Shown: in pieces, positions 26,021 to 33,751 of the stretch
Layout of the letters: each line of letters opens with the position of its first letter
Numbering within the stretch: the first letter of the stretch is position 1
IMG/VR virus record: IMGVR_UViG_3300026292_000602
Span: 1-64,000 of that record
Strand: one strand, 5' to 3'
Origin: a virus
DNA: 64,000 nucleotides
Made by a program: the position numbers and the translations under genes
The notes under the pieces: generated by a model
Databases searched by the model: none
What the model was told of the DNA's origin: nothing
Seen by the model: only the letters and a program-made list of their open reading frames with translations

Positions 26021-26475
26021 TAGACTACCTTACCTGCCATTGGATTAGTTCCTACGGCTTGGTCTGCTTTCTTTTTGACTATTGAATCTAGTTCTTTTCT
26101 ATTATATACAAATGCTTGAGGCTCTCCTGGTTTGGCCTCTGGATTTTTCAATGTTACTTGATCTCCTTTAACATCATCTATATCGAATTCAGTTTCTTTT
26201 CCCCCTTGAGTGGGTATTGCTATTTGTTTACCTTTTTTAAGTATAGCTTGTGAAACTTTGCTTTGTGCTTGTTTTACGGCTTTCACTGCCTTTGCGCCTA
26301 TGCCTTTTGCGGCGTTGGCACCGATCTTACCTAATTGAGCTCCCATCTTAACGCCAGCTTTTGCCGCCGCTGATCCCATCTTCGCACCAACACGGCCAGC
26401 AACGGCTCCTATTGCAGGTACTACTTCAACAATCTCTTGTTCTTTGATAGGTGATGTAAATTCTTTAGCTCTCAT
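26020..26475 (-). CDS. Ala/Gly/Lys-rich structural-operon protein
   Basis: 151 residues. After the leader-like MRAKEFTSPIKEQE comes a long Ala/Gly/Lys region (GAVAGRVGAKMGSAAAKAGV...) and a soluble C-terminus. May be an internal virion protein binding DNA. Adjacent genes touch end to start. Confidence 0.72.
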   Translation of the reverse strand: MRAKEFTSPIKEQEIVEVVPAIGAVAGRVGAKMGSAAAKAGVKMGAQLGKIGANAAKGIGAKAVKAVKQAQSKVSQAILKKGKQIAIPTQGGKETEFDIDDVKGDQVTLKNPEAKPGEPQAFVYNRKELDSIVKKKADQAVGTNPMAGKVV

Positions 26476-26837
26476 TATTTTCTTCTCGGTATTTTTCTTC
26501 CAGTTCTAAATTTCTTTCTTCTTGTTGGAGCTCTTTTATATTTCTTCTGTGTCTGTGGCTTGTTAGCTTTTGTAAGTCGTTTAGTTAATGCTCCTGCTCT
26601 TTTAATACGTGCAGTCTTAACTTTCATTACACTAGCCTTACGTGCCTTAGCTCTCTTTATATTTATAGCACTTCCAACTCTCTTCTGTGCGTTACAGGTT
26701 GACGGTTGTGCTACAATTCTGCCCTTACGTGATCCACTTGTACATCTGTACTTACGAACCATTTTACCTTTATTTCTTCCCCAGATTTGAATAACACCTT
26801 CTTTGATAGATTCAGTCATAATCTCGTTGATCTTCAT
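26475..26837 (-). CDS. Very basic structural-operon protein
   Basis: 120 residues, extremely Lys/Arg-rich after MKINEIMTESIKEG. Shares WxRxxGKxVRKYRCTxGxRKGRIV with the next gene, so they are paralogues. The two Cys could bind metal. A DNA-condensing virion protein is a reasonable inference. Confidence 0.75.
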   Translation of the reverse strand: MKINEIMTESIKEGVIQIWGRNKGKMVRKYRCTSGSRKGRIVAQPSTCNAQKRVGSAINIKRAKARKASVMKVKTARIKRAGALTKRLTKANKPQTQKKYKRAPTRRKKFRTGRKIPRRK

Positions 26838-27121
26838 TATCTTCTTCCGGCTTTATTCAATGCTTGTACTCTACGTGAAGCTGGGTTAGTACGTTTTGTA
26901 CGTCTAGCCTTCCTCATCATACGAGCACCTATTCTGGCTCTAGTTCTTTTTAATGTTAGTCGTGCCTTCATATTAGGAGCCGCAAAGCATTGTGACATCT
27001 GTTTAACAATACGTCCTTTACGTCTACCTACAGTACAACGGTACTTACGAACGACCTTTTTACCAGATCGAGCCCAGATTTGTTTTTCATCTATTGGTTC
27101 GTATATCTCACGTACTAGCAT
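26837..27121 (-). CDS. Very basic structural-operon protein, paralogue
   Basis: 94 residues; MLVREIYEPIDEKQIWARSG then KVVRKYRCTVGRRKGRIVKQ and an Arg-rich tail. Paralogue of the following gene (26475-26837), with which it overlaps by one base. Late promoter directly before the start. Confidence 0.75.
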   Translation of the reverse strand: MLVREIYEPIDEKQIWARSGKKVVRKYRCTVGRRKGRIVKQMSQCFAAPNMKARLTLKRTRARIGARMMRKARRTKRTNPASRRVQALNKAGRR

Positions 27122-27126
27122 ATACG

Positions 27127-27134
27127 TATTTATG
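27127..27134 (-). promoter_or_regulatory. T4-type late promoter before the basic-protein genes
   Basis: Minus-strand CATAAATA six bases before the start at 27121. Confidence 0.4.
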
Positions 27135-27180
27135 TTTGTTTTGGGTGTTTGTTTTGTTTTAGGAAGGGTGGTAAATTATA

Positions 27181-27414
27181 TTACATATTCATTAGTACGA
27201 CTACTAAAGTTGAAAGTAGTCCAGCTATAATAGTGCCTGTTGCACCTATTATAACTTTTACCATTGATTTATTTCCGTTTGTAATATCGGCGTGGATATG
27301 CTCTACTTTAGTCTCTATTTTAGAGAGACGAAGTTCTAAATTATTATATCTTTGTTCGCACAAATCAACGTGTGCTTCTAAGTTTTCTCGTTCTAAAGTT
27401 GTGGCTCTTGCCAT
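27181..27414 (-). CDS. Coiled-coil protein with C-terminal membrane helix
   Basis: 77 residues: N-terminal coiled coil (LERENLEAHVDLCEQRYNNL, RLSKIETKVEHIHADI) and a C-terminal helix (VIIGATGTIIAGLLSTLVVVL). Layout matches XhlA-type haemolysin/holin accessory proteins; a lysis role is possible. Confidence 0.75.
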   Translation of the reverse strand: MARATTLERENLEAHVDLCEQRYNNLELRLSKIETKVEHIHADITNGNKSMVKVIIGATGTIIAGLLSTLVVVLMNM

Positions 27415-27507
27415 CTTACACTCTCCATTCCGTTAATTATCGTGGAAGGGGCCTATATTCTAATCGCCTAAAATAGATGTAATGTTTGCCTTGTGCCTTT
27501 GTATTAA

Positions 27508-27515
27508 TATTTATT
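27508..27515 (-). promoter_or_regulatory. T4-type late promoter for 27181-27414
   Basis: Minus-strand AATAAATA about 95 bases upstream of the coiled-coil gene. Confidence 0.4.
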
Positions 27516-27521
27516 TAATAC

Positions 27522-27938
27522 CTACGTTTTGTTATCTACTAACTTAAAAATGATATTTCTTGTTGCATCATCTTTAGTTCTAAACGCATTATTATTTATC
27601 GTAATAGACTCGGTAAGACCAGCAATTACTGGTACTAAATCAAAGTCATCTTTAAGAGCTTCTACACTTAAAGCACCTATTTGTTCAATAGTAAATGTGA
27701 AATACCACAGTCTTTGTTTACCTGTATATTCACTGCCAAACTCGCCATTAGTAATATCAACGTCTTCAACACATTTTGGTGAAGCGTCAAAGTATGGGTT
27801 TGCTCTCAGGCCTACAACTTGTAAGAAAGTGTTCCAATTTGCTTGTTGGTTGATAGCTTTCCTATCTTCACTTCTAAATTTGGTTTGTCCTGTTTGAGTT
27901 ATATCTATTAATGTAGCAATCTCAAAGTTCATACTCAT
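27522..27938 (-). CDS. Structural-operon protein of unknown function
   Basis: 138 residues from MSMNFEIATLIDITQTGQTK (three ATGs lie close together; the longest frame starts at 27968 inside the terminator). RLWYFTFTIEQIG and LVPVIAGLTESITINNNAFR are of a type I associate with T4-like marine phages. Virion role inferred from position. Confidence 0.75.
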   Translation of the reverse strand: MSMNFEIATLIDITQTGQTKFRSEDRKAINQQANWNTFLQVVGLRANPYFDASPKCVEDVDITNGEFGSEYTGKQRLWYFTFTIEQIGALSVEALKDDFDLVPVIAGLTESITINNNAFRTKDDATRNIIFKLVDNKT

Positions 27939-27950
27939 ACTTATAGTCAT

Positions 27951-27986
27951 AAAAAAAGGGCGGAACAAATAATGAACCGCCCTTTA
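27951..27986 (-). terminator. Rho-independent terminator
   Basis: Stem AAAGGGCGG / CCGCCCTTT followed on the minus strand by seven T. Ends transcription of the abundant-virion-protein gene at 28030-28392. Confidence 0.9.
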
Positions 27987-28029
27987 GTGTATTTGTTAAC
28001 TTAATTAACGTTTACTAATTAACTATGGA

Positions 28030-28392
28030 TTACGCCGCAGTTAAAGTAGTAGCCGCAACTACGTCTGAACCAGTAACGTCGATGTTGTTTGGTCCTACAG
28101 TAGTTCCTAAGTGTCTAACAGCCGCTTGTAAAGAAGCCGCGTCCCACTGAGATGAATCAACTAACAATGTAGCCGTTCCAGCATTAGAGTCAGTTACTGA
28201 CATTCCTAATGTGTTACAAGCCATTGCGATTGCTTCAACTGTTTCGTTAGCCGCGTCGTCTTCAGCTCTGATATCTTGTGCAGAGTTAGATGCGTTTTGT
28301 ACTGTTAGTAAGAAAGCGCCGATGTTAGCACTTGTTCTGTATGATCCAACAACGTAGTTGCCGAATCCGTTTACTCTTGTTATTCCAGCCAT
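28030..28392 (-). CDS. Probable abundant virion protein
   Basis: 120 residues, Ala/Thr/Ser/Val-rich (MAGITRVNGFGNYVVGSYRT). It has its own exact late promoter, a strong AGGAG site and an intrinsic terminator, the setup of a highly expressed decoration or head protein. No named family recognised. Confidence 0.75.
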   Translation of the reverse strand: MAGITRVNGFGNYVVGSYRTSANIGAFLLTVQNASNSAQDIRAEDDAANETVEAIAMACNTLGMSVTDSNAGTATLLVDSSQWDAASLQAAVRHLGTTVGPNNIDVTGSDVVAATTLTAA

Positions 28393-28450
28393 TTTATTTC
28401 TCCTATTTTCTAATGACCAACATACTTTTCTCTTGTATGATGTTACTAGT

Positions 28451-28458
28451 ATTTATAA
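28451..28458 (-). promoter_or_regulatory. T4-type late promoter, exact match
   Basis: Minus-strand TATAAATA, 59 bases before the virion-protein gene at 28392. Confidence 0.75.
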
Positions 28459-28479
28459 GATTTGGTAATAAAGTGTGGA

Positions 28480-29346
28480 TTAACGTCTTTTTTTAGCTCG
28501 ATTTTCTAGGGATCGTAGCATTTGAACGTATCCTGGCCCTGCTTTTACTATATTATCTATTATTAGTATTGCAGGTAGGTATTGTTTAACAAATGTACTT
28601 GGAATACTTTTGCCGTCTTTTGCAAGTTCTAAAAACTTTTTAGTACCTACTAAATTCCTTGCACCAACTAAAAATCTATACATAGATAGTTCTTGTCCTG
28701 TTACTCCTATGTCTGGACTTGATACTGTTGGCTCGTTGTCTTTAACTGTTGCTGTTTCTAAATCTCTTTCAGCAACAAGTTCTTCTAGGTAGATAATTAT
28801 ATCACTACTTCTAAGTTTGGCTCTAGTAGCAAGTGCTAATCTAGTTGCTACTTTTTTCTTTTCCATTGTTGATAGTCTATCAAAGTTGCCTAGGTATCTA
28901 CGAGTGGCTTTATAGTCTGCATTGGAGATATTTAATGCAGTTTCTATACTCATAAATGTTTCACTAGGTCTAGATACCATTCCACTTGATAGTGTTGTTA
29001 AGTATCTATTGATATTCATTTTTGGTAGTGTAGTTCTACGTGCTATCATTCTAGCACTATCAGGATCTTTAAGTTTTAGTAGAGCTTCATCATCTCCATT
29101 TACAAAGTAAATGAAGTTATGTAAGTCAGTACCATGCATTTGAAAACGTGCATAATTTGTATCTTTAGTTTTCTTTGCATAAGCTCTCGCATATGGTACA
29201 TACTTTGGATATTTGCTCAGAAGCTCAAGAACTAATAAAGACAAGTATAGTCTTTCACAGCAATCGTTATAGGTTAACTTTGCTGTATCCCCCGAGTTAC
29301 GGGTCATTCTAGCTTCGTATAGCTCTGATAAGAACTCCAGTTCCAC
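28480..29346 (-). CDS. Structural-operon protein of unknown function
   Basis: 288 residues, helical, Leu/Arg/Lys-rich (YNDCCERLYLSLLVLELLSK, MEKKKVATRLALATRAKLRS). No domain recognised; location among scaffold-type genes suggests a virion or assembly function. Confidence 0.72.
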   Translation of the reverse strand: MELEFLSELYEARMTRNSGDTAKLTYNDCCERLYLSLLVLELLSKYPKYVPYARAYAKKTKDTNYARFQMHGTDLHNFIYFVNGDDEALLKLKDPDSARMIARRTTLPKMNINRYLTTLSSGMVSRPSETFMSIETALNISNADYKATRRYLGNFDRLSTMEKKKVATRLALATRAKLRSSDIIIYLEELVAERDLETATVKDNEPTVSSPDIGVTGQELSMYRFLVGARNLVGTKKFLELAKDGKSIPSTFVKQYLPAILIIDNIVKAGPGYVQMLRSLENRAKKRR

Positions 29347-29357
29347 TTAACTACTCC

Positions 29358-29816
29358 TTATACAAGTTTAGCTTGATATTGTCCTTCATATGAGCTTTTT
29401 GGTTGCTCTTTAGGACTATACATATCAAAGAACTTTGCTTTCATGTCTTCAGGTGTTTTTGCACCTAATAAAGCACCTAGTACTTCTTTCTTTTTGTTTA
29501 CATCATCTGTAAACTTTCTTTTCTGGTCTTGATTATAGTTCGAAGTTAACATAGCCGCGATCATTTTAGCCTGCCAACCAGTTATTGGAAACTTACCACC
29601 GTCTTCAGTTGAAACACTTTTAACTGGGTTAGGATTTCCTTGTGAGTCTATCACTTTGTGAACTTGGTTAATCATCGATACGTGCTTATCACTATATCCT
29701 TTATCTAAATCCCCATCATCTTTATCAGCAGGATCTATTTGTTTCTTTAAAGAATCAATAGCATCTTGATCTAAGTCATCAGCTTTGATCTCTTTAATAA
29801 AATCAGTTGCTTTCAT
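29358..29816 (-). CDS. Structural-operon protein with shared N-terminal motif
   Basis: 152 residues; MKATDFIKEIKADDLDQDAI then a polar helical body. The start fits the MK-x-x-(D/E)-F-I-x-E pattern shared by this operon. Confidence 0.72.
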   Translation of the reverse strand: MKATDFIKEIKADDLDQDAIDSLKKQIDPADKDDGDLDKGYSDKHVSMINQVHKVIDSQGNPNPVKSVSTEDGGKFPITGWQAKMIAAMLTSNYNQDQKRKFTDDVNKKKEVLGALLGAKTPEDMKAKFFDMYSPKEQPKSSYEGQYQAKLV

Positions 29817-29825
29817 TTTTATCTC

Positions 29826-30950
29826 CTATCGTTGTACTGCTCTGTTAGCCGCACTAAAGCCAGCACGATTAACAAATTTAATATCACCATCTGGGTGAGC
29901 CAGTACATAGCCTTCCCCACCTGGTTTACTTCCTATTGATGCTTTAACATCAGCAGGTTGATTTTCTAGTTGAGCAATAATATTATTTTTAGTTTTCATT
30001 ATACCTTCAACTACTTGCCATAGAGCACCAAAGGCTCTTATGTTCGTTTTAACATACTCAGTCATCTTAGCTTTCTTCGGAGCCGAAACTGCCGAGTTCT
30101 GTAACCATTGCATAAAGTCTTTGCCTAAGTTGTCTAATCCTGTATCTGTTTTACTATTTACATATTGATATAAAACATTTGAGAAGTCTGTCATCTTCAT
30201 ACTTCTTAATTGTTCTTTGTTAAGTAATGAATCTATTGCACTTGCATTCTTTGTAACGATTGCACTAATTTTGTTTATGCCACTCATATCTACTTGTGGT
30301 GGCTCTTGTACAGTGACTGGCGGTAAAACTAATAATTGTTTACCTTGGAATATATCATAATCGGTTAAAGGTTTTTCACTACCATCTGGGTCAACTATTC
30401 TATGAATCACAACCCCAGCTTTACTTACTTGAATACGTTTTCCTATGTCACTGTCGGCTACAACTGTATAGGAAACTATATTTGGTTTAAAGGTATATGC
30501 TCCGTTACTTAAATCAGGTGTGTTAAAAAATAATAAGTCGCCTTTGAAGTAGCCTCTAAAGTCTTCTGGTATTGCCTTTTCAAACACAGGAAACACAGAT
30601 TTCATATTACCTGCAAATGCTTTGTAATCATCTGACTTCTCAGATCCTTTTCCTCTGTTTAATAATAATGCTTCTAAGTCATCTCCATTAGTTGCACGGC
30701 CATCATAACCTTTTGCAACAAAACCTGACTTGTCTGTAAATACAAATCTTCCTTCATCGTCTCTTCCAAATATAACTGCTGGAGAGCCGTCCCATTTAAC
30801 TGTAAGTGATTGTGTGTTACCTTTTGTTAATCCAATGATTGAATCAATAACACGTTTTGCACCTGCACTACCTTCCCAAAAGATAACGTCTTCGGCGTGT
30901 TGTATACGAGCATCTTCAAATACTGCTTTTCTAAATTCGTATAATCTCAT
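29826..30950 (-). CDS. Ligase-like nucleotidyltransferase
   Basis: 374 residues. SLTVKWDGSPAVIFGRD carries the KxDG signature of DNA/RNA ligases and capping enzymes; FKGDLLFF and GGEGYVLAHPDGDIKFVNRA look like later nucleotide-binding motifs. I believe this belongs with DUF6267-type phage proteins. The N-terminus MRLYEFRKAVFED fits the shared operon motif, so it may be packaged. Overlaps the next gene by one base. Activity untested. Confidence 0.7.
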   Translation of the reverse strand: MRLYEFRKAVFEDARIQHAEDVIFWEGSAGAKRVIDSIIGLTKGNTQSLTVKWDGSPAVIFGRDDEGRFVFTDKSGFVAKGYDGRATNGDDLEALLLNRGKGSEKSDDYKAFAGNMKSVFPVFEKAIPEDFRGYFKGDLLFFNTPDLSNGAYTFKPNIVSYTVVADSDIGKRIQVSKAGVVIHRIVDPDGSEKPLTDYDIFQGKQLLVLPPVTVQEPPQVDMSGINKISAIVTKNASAIDSLLNKEQLRSMKMTDFSNVLYQYVNSKTDTGLDNLGKDFMQWLQNSAVSAPKKAKMTEYVKTNIRAFGALWQVVEGIMKTKNNIIAQLENQPADVKASIGSKPGGEGYVLAHPDGDIKFVNRAGFSAANRAVQR

Positions 30951-31648
30951 TACGGTAACTTCAATCCATCTTTTTCAAAGTAGTCTTTAGCATCTTTAAC
31001 TAGGTTTTCATAGTTAGGATCTGTTTTAATTTTTGCATTAATAGTTTCAACACTTCTCATATCATCAGCACTTGCATTGTCACCTAATAAAATTTTAGCT
31101 ACTTCGTTTGGATCTTTAGTTACAGGCTCGTTAGTAATTCTATCTACTAATCCGTTTGTTGGTGACCATTTGTAACCTTGTGCTTTTGCAACAGAGGCTA
31201 TCATAATCATTCTGTGTTGTCCTTTAAATTCACTGTCAGCCGCACCACGTAAAGCAAACTGCATAAATTTAGGATCACCAAACATTAAATCTGTTTGTAC
31301 AAAGCCATTCTTAGCATCTCCGTTGATAGGTGTTTTAAAGTGTACACTAATACCTGACTTTGCTATCCAGGCTCTATCATCATCTTTAGGTGCGTTCTTA
31401 TCTTTCCAGGCTTTTAACTTTCCTACAAGAGCGTCTTTGTTTACTTTCTCTTTATCTACTGCAACGTCTAAATCACCACTAGTAGGTTTAATACCAGTTG
31501 AACCTAGCATAAAGTCTACGTGATTAATTCCTGTGATTTTTTCAAGCCATTTAAGTGTAGGCTCTACATCAGCTTGGTTTATTCGTTGAGTTGCCTCAGC
31601 ACCATCTGGTCCTTTAAATACGTTACCGCCCTCATTGAGTATCTGCAT
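30950..31648 (-). CDS. Pol-beta-type nucleotidyltransferase
   Basis: 232 residues. FMLGSTGIKPTSGDLDVAVD matches the hG(G/S)...DhD signature of the Pol-beta superfamily, with VHFKTPINGDAKNGFVQTDL as a candidate third acidic motif. ATG 31648 (GAGG upstream) is preferred over 31675. It overlaps the ligase-like gene by one base; together they suggest an end-repair or nucleotide-adding pair. Confidence 0.78.
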   Translation of the reverse strand: MQILNEGGNVFKGPDGAEATQRINQADVEPTLKWLEKITGINHVDFMLGSTGIKPTSGDLDVAVDKEKVNKDALVGKLKAWKDKNAPKDDDRAWIAKSGISVHFKTPINGDAKNGFVQTDLMFGDPKFMQFALRGAADSEFKGQHRMIMIASVAKAQGYKWSPTNGLVDRITNEPVTKDPNEVAKILLGDNASADDMRSVETINAKIKTDPNYENLVKDAKDYFEKDGLKLP

Positions 31649-31910
31649 CGCCCTCGTCCTTTTGTTTAGATTCAATTATTTTGTCTATACCACGTTTAAA
31701 TTTACGAGGATCGCCACTTCTAATACTATTGATAAAACGTCTTTCAATCTCTTGTGCAGTTTCTGGATCATAGCTCTCAGTGATCCTATTTAATAAGTTA
31801 ATAGCACTTTCAATAATGTTATTTCCAGTAGATTGAATAAGAGCATCATTATTGGTAGTTCTATGAATGCTATTCAATTCTTCTAGTATTGATCTTGTAC
31901 GTTTTCTCAT
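31632..31910 (-). CDS. Small helical protein at head of the structural operon
   Basis: 92 residues, polar and helical (MRKRTRSILEELNSIHRTTN, ETAQEIERRFINSIRSGDPR). First gene of the minus-strand operon; overlaps the next by 17 bases. Confidence 0.72.
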   Translation of the reverse strand: MRKRTRSILEELNSIHRTTNNDALIQSTGNNIIESAINLLNRITESYDPETAQEIERRFINSIRSGDPRKFKRGIDKIIESKQKDEGDADTQ

Positions 31911-32019
31911 GGCTTTTCGTTCCTTATACTGTATTTAGTGTTATCAAAATAAAAATAACTAACAAACCGGTTGACGTAGCTACTAGTATATAGTAATATA
32001 AGTAGTATTAGACCTAAAA

Positions 32020-32093
32020 GCGGGTGTAGTATAATGGTATTATGACAGCCTTCCAAGCTGATGATAGGGGTTCGATTCCCCTCACCCGCTCCA
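32020..32093 (+). tRNA. tRNA-Gly(TCC)
   Basis: 74-base cloverleaf with CCA: acceptor GCGGGTG/CACCCGC, anticodon in CAGCCTTCCAAGCTG, T loop TTCGATT. Confidence 0.95.
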
Positions 32094-32101
32094 TATCCTT
32101 T

Positions 32102-32178
32102 GGCAGAGTAGCTCAGGTGGTTAGAGCACCGGACTCATAAGCCGGGGGTCGCAGGTTCGAATCCTGCCTCTGCTACCA
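32102..32178 (+). tRNA. tRNA with CAT anticodon (Met, or Ile if modified)
   Basis: 77 bases with CCA: acceptor GGCAGAG/CTCTGCT, anticodon stem CCGGA/GCCGG (one A-G mismatch) with loop CTCATAA. Closest to elongator Met; a lysidine-modified Ile tRNA is possible. Confidence 0.9.
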
Positions 32179-32180
32179 AT

Positions 32181-32254
32181 GTTACCGTGACAGAGTGGTT
32201 ATGTAGAGGATTGCAAATCCTTGTACGGTGGTTCGATTCCGCCCGGTAACTCCA
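32181..32254 (+). tRNA. tRNA-Cys(GCA)
   Basis: 74 bases with CCA: acceptor GTTACCG/CGGTAAC, anticodon loop TTGCAAA, and the Cys-like GTGGTTATGTAG D region. Confidence 0.95.
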
Positions 32255-32299
32255 TATAACTTTAAGTTATATTACCTCTTGAAAAATATTATGTGTGCA

Positions 32300-32307
32300 G
32301 ATAAATA
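32300..32307 (+). promoter_or_regulatory. T4-type late promoter for the DUF1353-like gene
   Basis: GATAAATA, 27 bases before the ATG at 32334. Confidence 0.45.
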
Positions 32308-32333
32308 TACTTGCACAAAGGGGGCAAGAGTAT

Positions 32334-32819
32334 ATGGGAAAATTTAATAATAAAATTATGGCAGAGTTCAATCCGCCTAGAAAATGGGTGTTAGGTCGTG
32401 ACTTGTCATACACTACAAAGGACCTTACAGTAGACGAAATCAAATCACTACAAGATGTTGGTGTTAAAGTTAAACGTGAAACTAATAAAACTGAAACTAT
32501 TACAGTTAAAACAGGTTTTGTTACAGATTTAGCTTCTGTGCCAAGAGCTATGTGGGCCTTTATTGCTCCATTTGACGTAGCAAGAGCGGCAATTATACAT
32601 GACTTATTATATAAAACAATAAGACAGTATCGTTGGAAACTTAAAGATAAAGAAGATGCAGACTTAATAGCAAGAGCAAAGAAAGCCTCAGATAGAGTTT
32701 TTCATTTAGCTATGCTTGATGCAGATCCTAAAGTAGCAGGATGGAAAATTTACTCATCTTGGAAAGCGGTAGATTTATTTGGGAATAGCTCAATAGTACC
32801 TAACAAAGATAATATTTAA
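32334..32819 (+). CDS. DUF1353-type phage protein
   Basis: 161 residues. VKTGFVTDLASVPRAMWAF plus AAIIHDLLYKT is the DUF1353 signature, seen in many phages and without a proven role. The ATG at 32334 is preferred to a GTG at 32295, because the late promoter lies between them. Confidence 0.82.
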   Translation: MGKFNNKIMAEFNPPRKWVLGRDLSYTTKDLTVDEIKSLQDVGVKVKRETNKTETITVKTGFVTDLASVPRAMWAFIAPFDVARAAIIHDLLYKTIRQYRWKLKDKEDADLIARAKKASDRVFHLAMLDADPKVAGWKIYSSWKAVDLFGNSSIVPNKDNI

Positions 32820-32843
32820 CTTTTAACCACAAGAGGTTCAGTA

Positions 32844-33116
32844 GTGAATGTTTGGTTGGTATTTTATTTCTTGATTAATGGCGTTTGGACCCCGGGTGAC
32901 TTTGCTCAACCAGATGGATGGTCGAGCATGAAGTATGAGTCATTTGAAAAGTGCGAAGAACGTAAAGTATTTGCACAAGAGAATTTTATTCCAACTTTAG
33001 AAAAAGAAATGCAAGGACTAGTTAAAGTTACTTGTCAAACTAATGATCCTAAAATCTTTTGGAAACGTAAAGTACAAATCCCCCAGTTACCTGCAAGTCT
33101 TACCAATTCAGAATAG
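32844..33116 (+). CDS. Small protein with hydrophobic N-terminus
   Basis: 90 residues from a GTG with AAGAGGT upstream. MNVWLVFYFLINGVWTPGDF may be a signal or anchor; two Cys in the polar part. Overlaps tail-to-tail with the next minus gene by 17 bases. Confidence 0.65.
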   Translation: MNVWLVFYFLINGVWTPGDFAQPDGWSSMKYESFEKCEERKVFAQENFIPTLEKEMQGLVKVTCQTNDPKIFWKRKVQIPQLPASLTNSE

Positions 33117-33288
33117 CAAACTTTTGTTTGTTCCAATGTTCTTCAGTAAAGCAACCAAAGGCCTTATGATTAGGTTGTAGTTGCTCTGCTATTTTTTTTC
33201 CTGTATCACAATCTTCTACTGAACCTATTATAACAGGGTTCTCGTAGTTATATGATAACCAAACGATAACAATAAATTTACTTAACAT
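33100..33288 (-). CDS. Small protein with hydrophobic N-terminus
   Basis: 62 residues (MLSKFIVIVWLSYNYENP...); two Cys (EDCDTGKK, FGCFTEEHW). Similar layout to the convergent gene. Overlaps the preceding small gene by 11 bases. Confidence 0.6.
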   Translation of the reverse strand: MLSKFIVIVWLSYNYENPVIIGSVEDCDTGKKIAEQLQPNHKAFGCFTEEHWNKQKFAILNW

Positions 33289-33436
33289 TTGGAAAAGGTG
33301 CTACAGGTTTAGGTGCGACAACAACTTGTTCATTGTCTTGACCGTCAAAGGATTCAGCTAACCAGTCGTGTATCTCTACAAATATATTATATGCTAACCA
33401 GCCGAATATAACTAATTCTAAACTATAAAGTTTCAT
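33278..33436 (-). CDS. Small single-helix membrane protein
   Basis: 52 residues; one membrane helix (LYSLELVIFGWLAYNIFVEI) and a Pro/Val-rich tail. GAAAGGCGTATAAA precedes the ATG. Confidence 0.62.
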   Translation of the reverse strand: MKLYSLELVIFGWLAYNIFVEIHDWLAESFDGQDNEQVVVAPKPVAPFPNVK

Positions 33437-33452
33437 TTTATACGCCTTTCAT

Positions 33453-33487
33453 AAAAAAAGGAGCCTTCCCTATTGTGGGTTGGCTCC
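33453..33487 (-). terminator. Rho-independent terminator after pqqA
   Basis: Stem GGAGCC / GGCTCC followed on the minus strand by seven T. It lies about 45 bases after the pqqA stop and is the natural end of that transcript. Confidence 0.85.
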
Positions 33488-33531
33488 GAGTTAATATTAT
33501 AATAATACTATCAATGTATTATAATGTCAAC

Positions 33532-33609
33532 CTATATTTCAGCACAGGCATAAGAATTAATTTCTAATCCAATACATACCTCTACGATTTGTGGAGTGTT
33601 CCATTGCAT
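33532..33609 (-). CDS. pqqA: PqqA, precursor peptide of pyrroloquinoline quinone
   Basis: 25-residue ORF. The C-terminal half (VCIGLEINSYACAEI) matches PqqA, with the crosslinked pair Glu16-x3-Tyr20 (E-I-N-S-Y) and the N-terminal Trp typical of these peptides. PqqE/D couple Glu and Tyr, and later enzymes make the redox cofactor PQQ. GGAG stands eight bases before the ATG and an intrinsic terminator follows, so it is a real stand-alone gene. No other pqq gene is present, so host enzymes would have to process it. The same-strand gene next upstream (beyond a plus-strand gene) is alkB; PQQ serves alcohol dehydrogenases. Confidence 0.88.
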   Translation of the reverse strand: MQWNTPQIVEVCIGLEINSYACAEI

Positions 33610-33650
33610 CGTATGTCTCCAAGTTAGAAGTTACGTGCCGGTTGTCTAAC

Positions 33651-33680
33651 GACCGCGGTCCACAGTACAATAAATGTACT
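33651..33680 (-). promoter_or_regulatory. Two palindromes upstream of pqqA
   Basis: GACCGCGGTC (33651-33660, perfect) and AGTACA-ATAAA-TGTACT (33664-33680, perfect arms) lie 42-71 bases before the pqqA start. They may be operators or leader hairpins. Confidence 0.45.
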
Positions 33681-33751
33681 AATAATATATATCTTTTTTA
33701 AAATGAACGTCTTATGAACAGAAAGGATATATACTATACAGGAGAAGAAAA

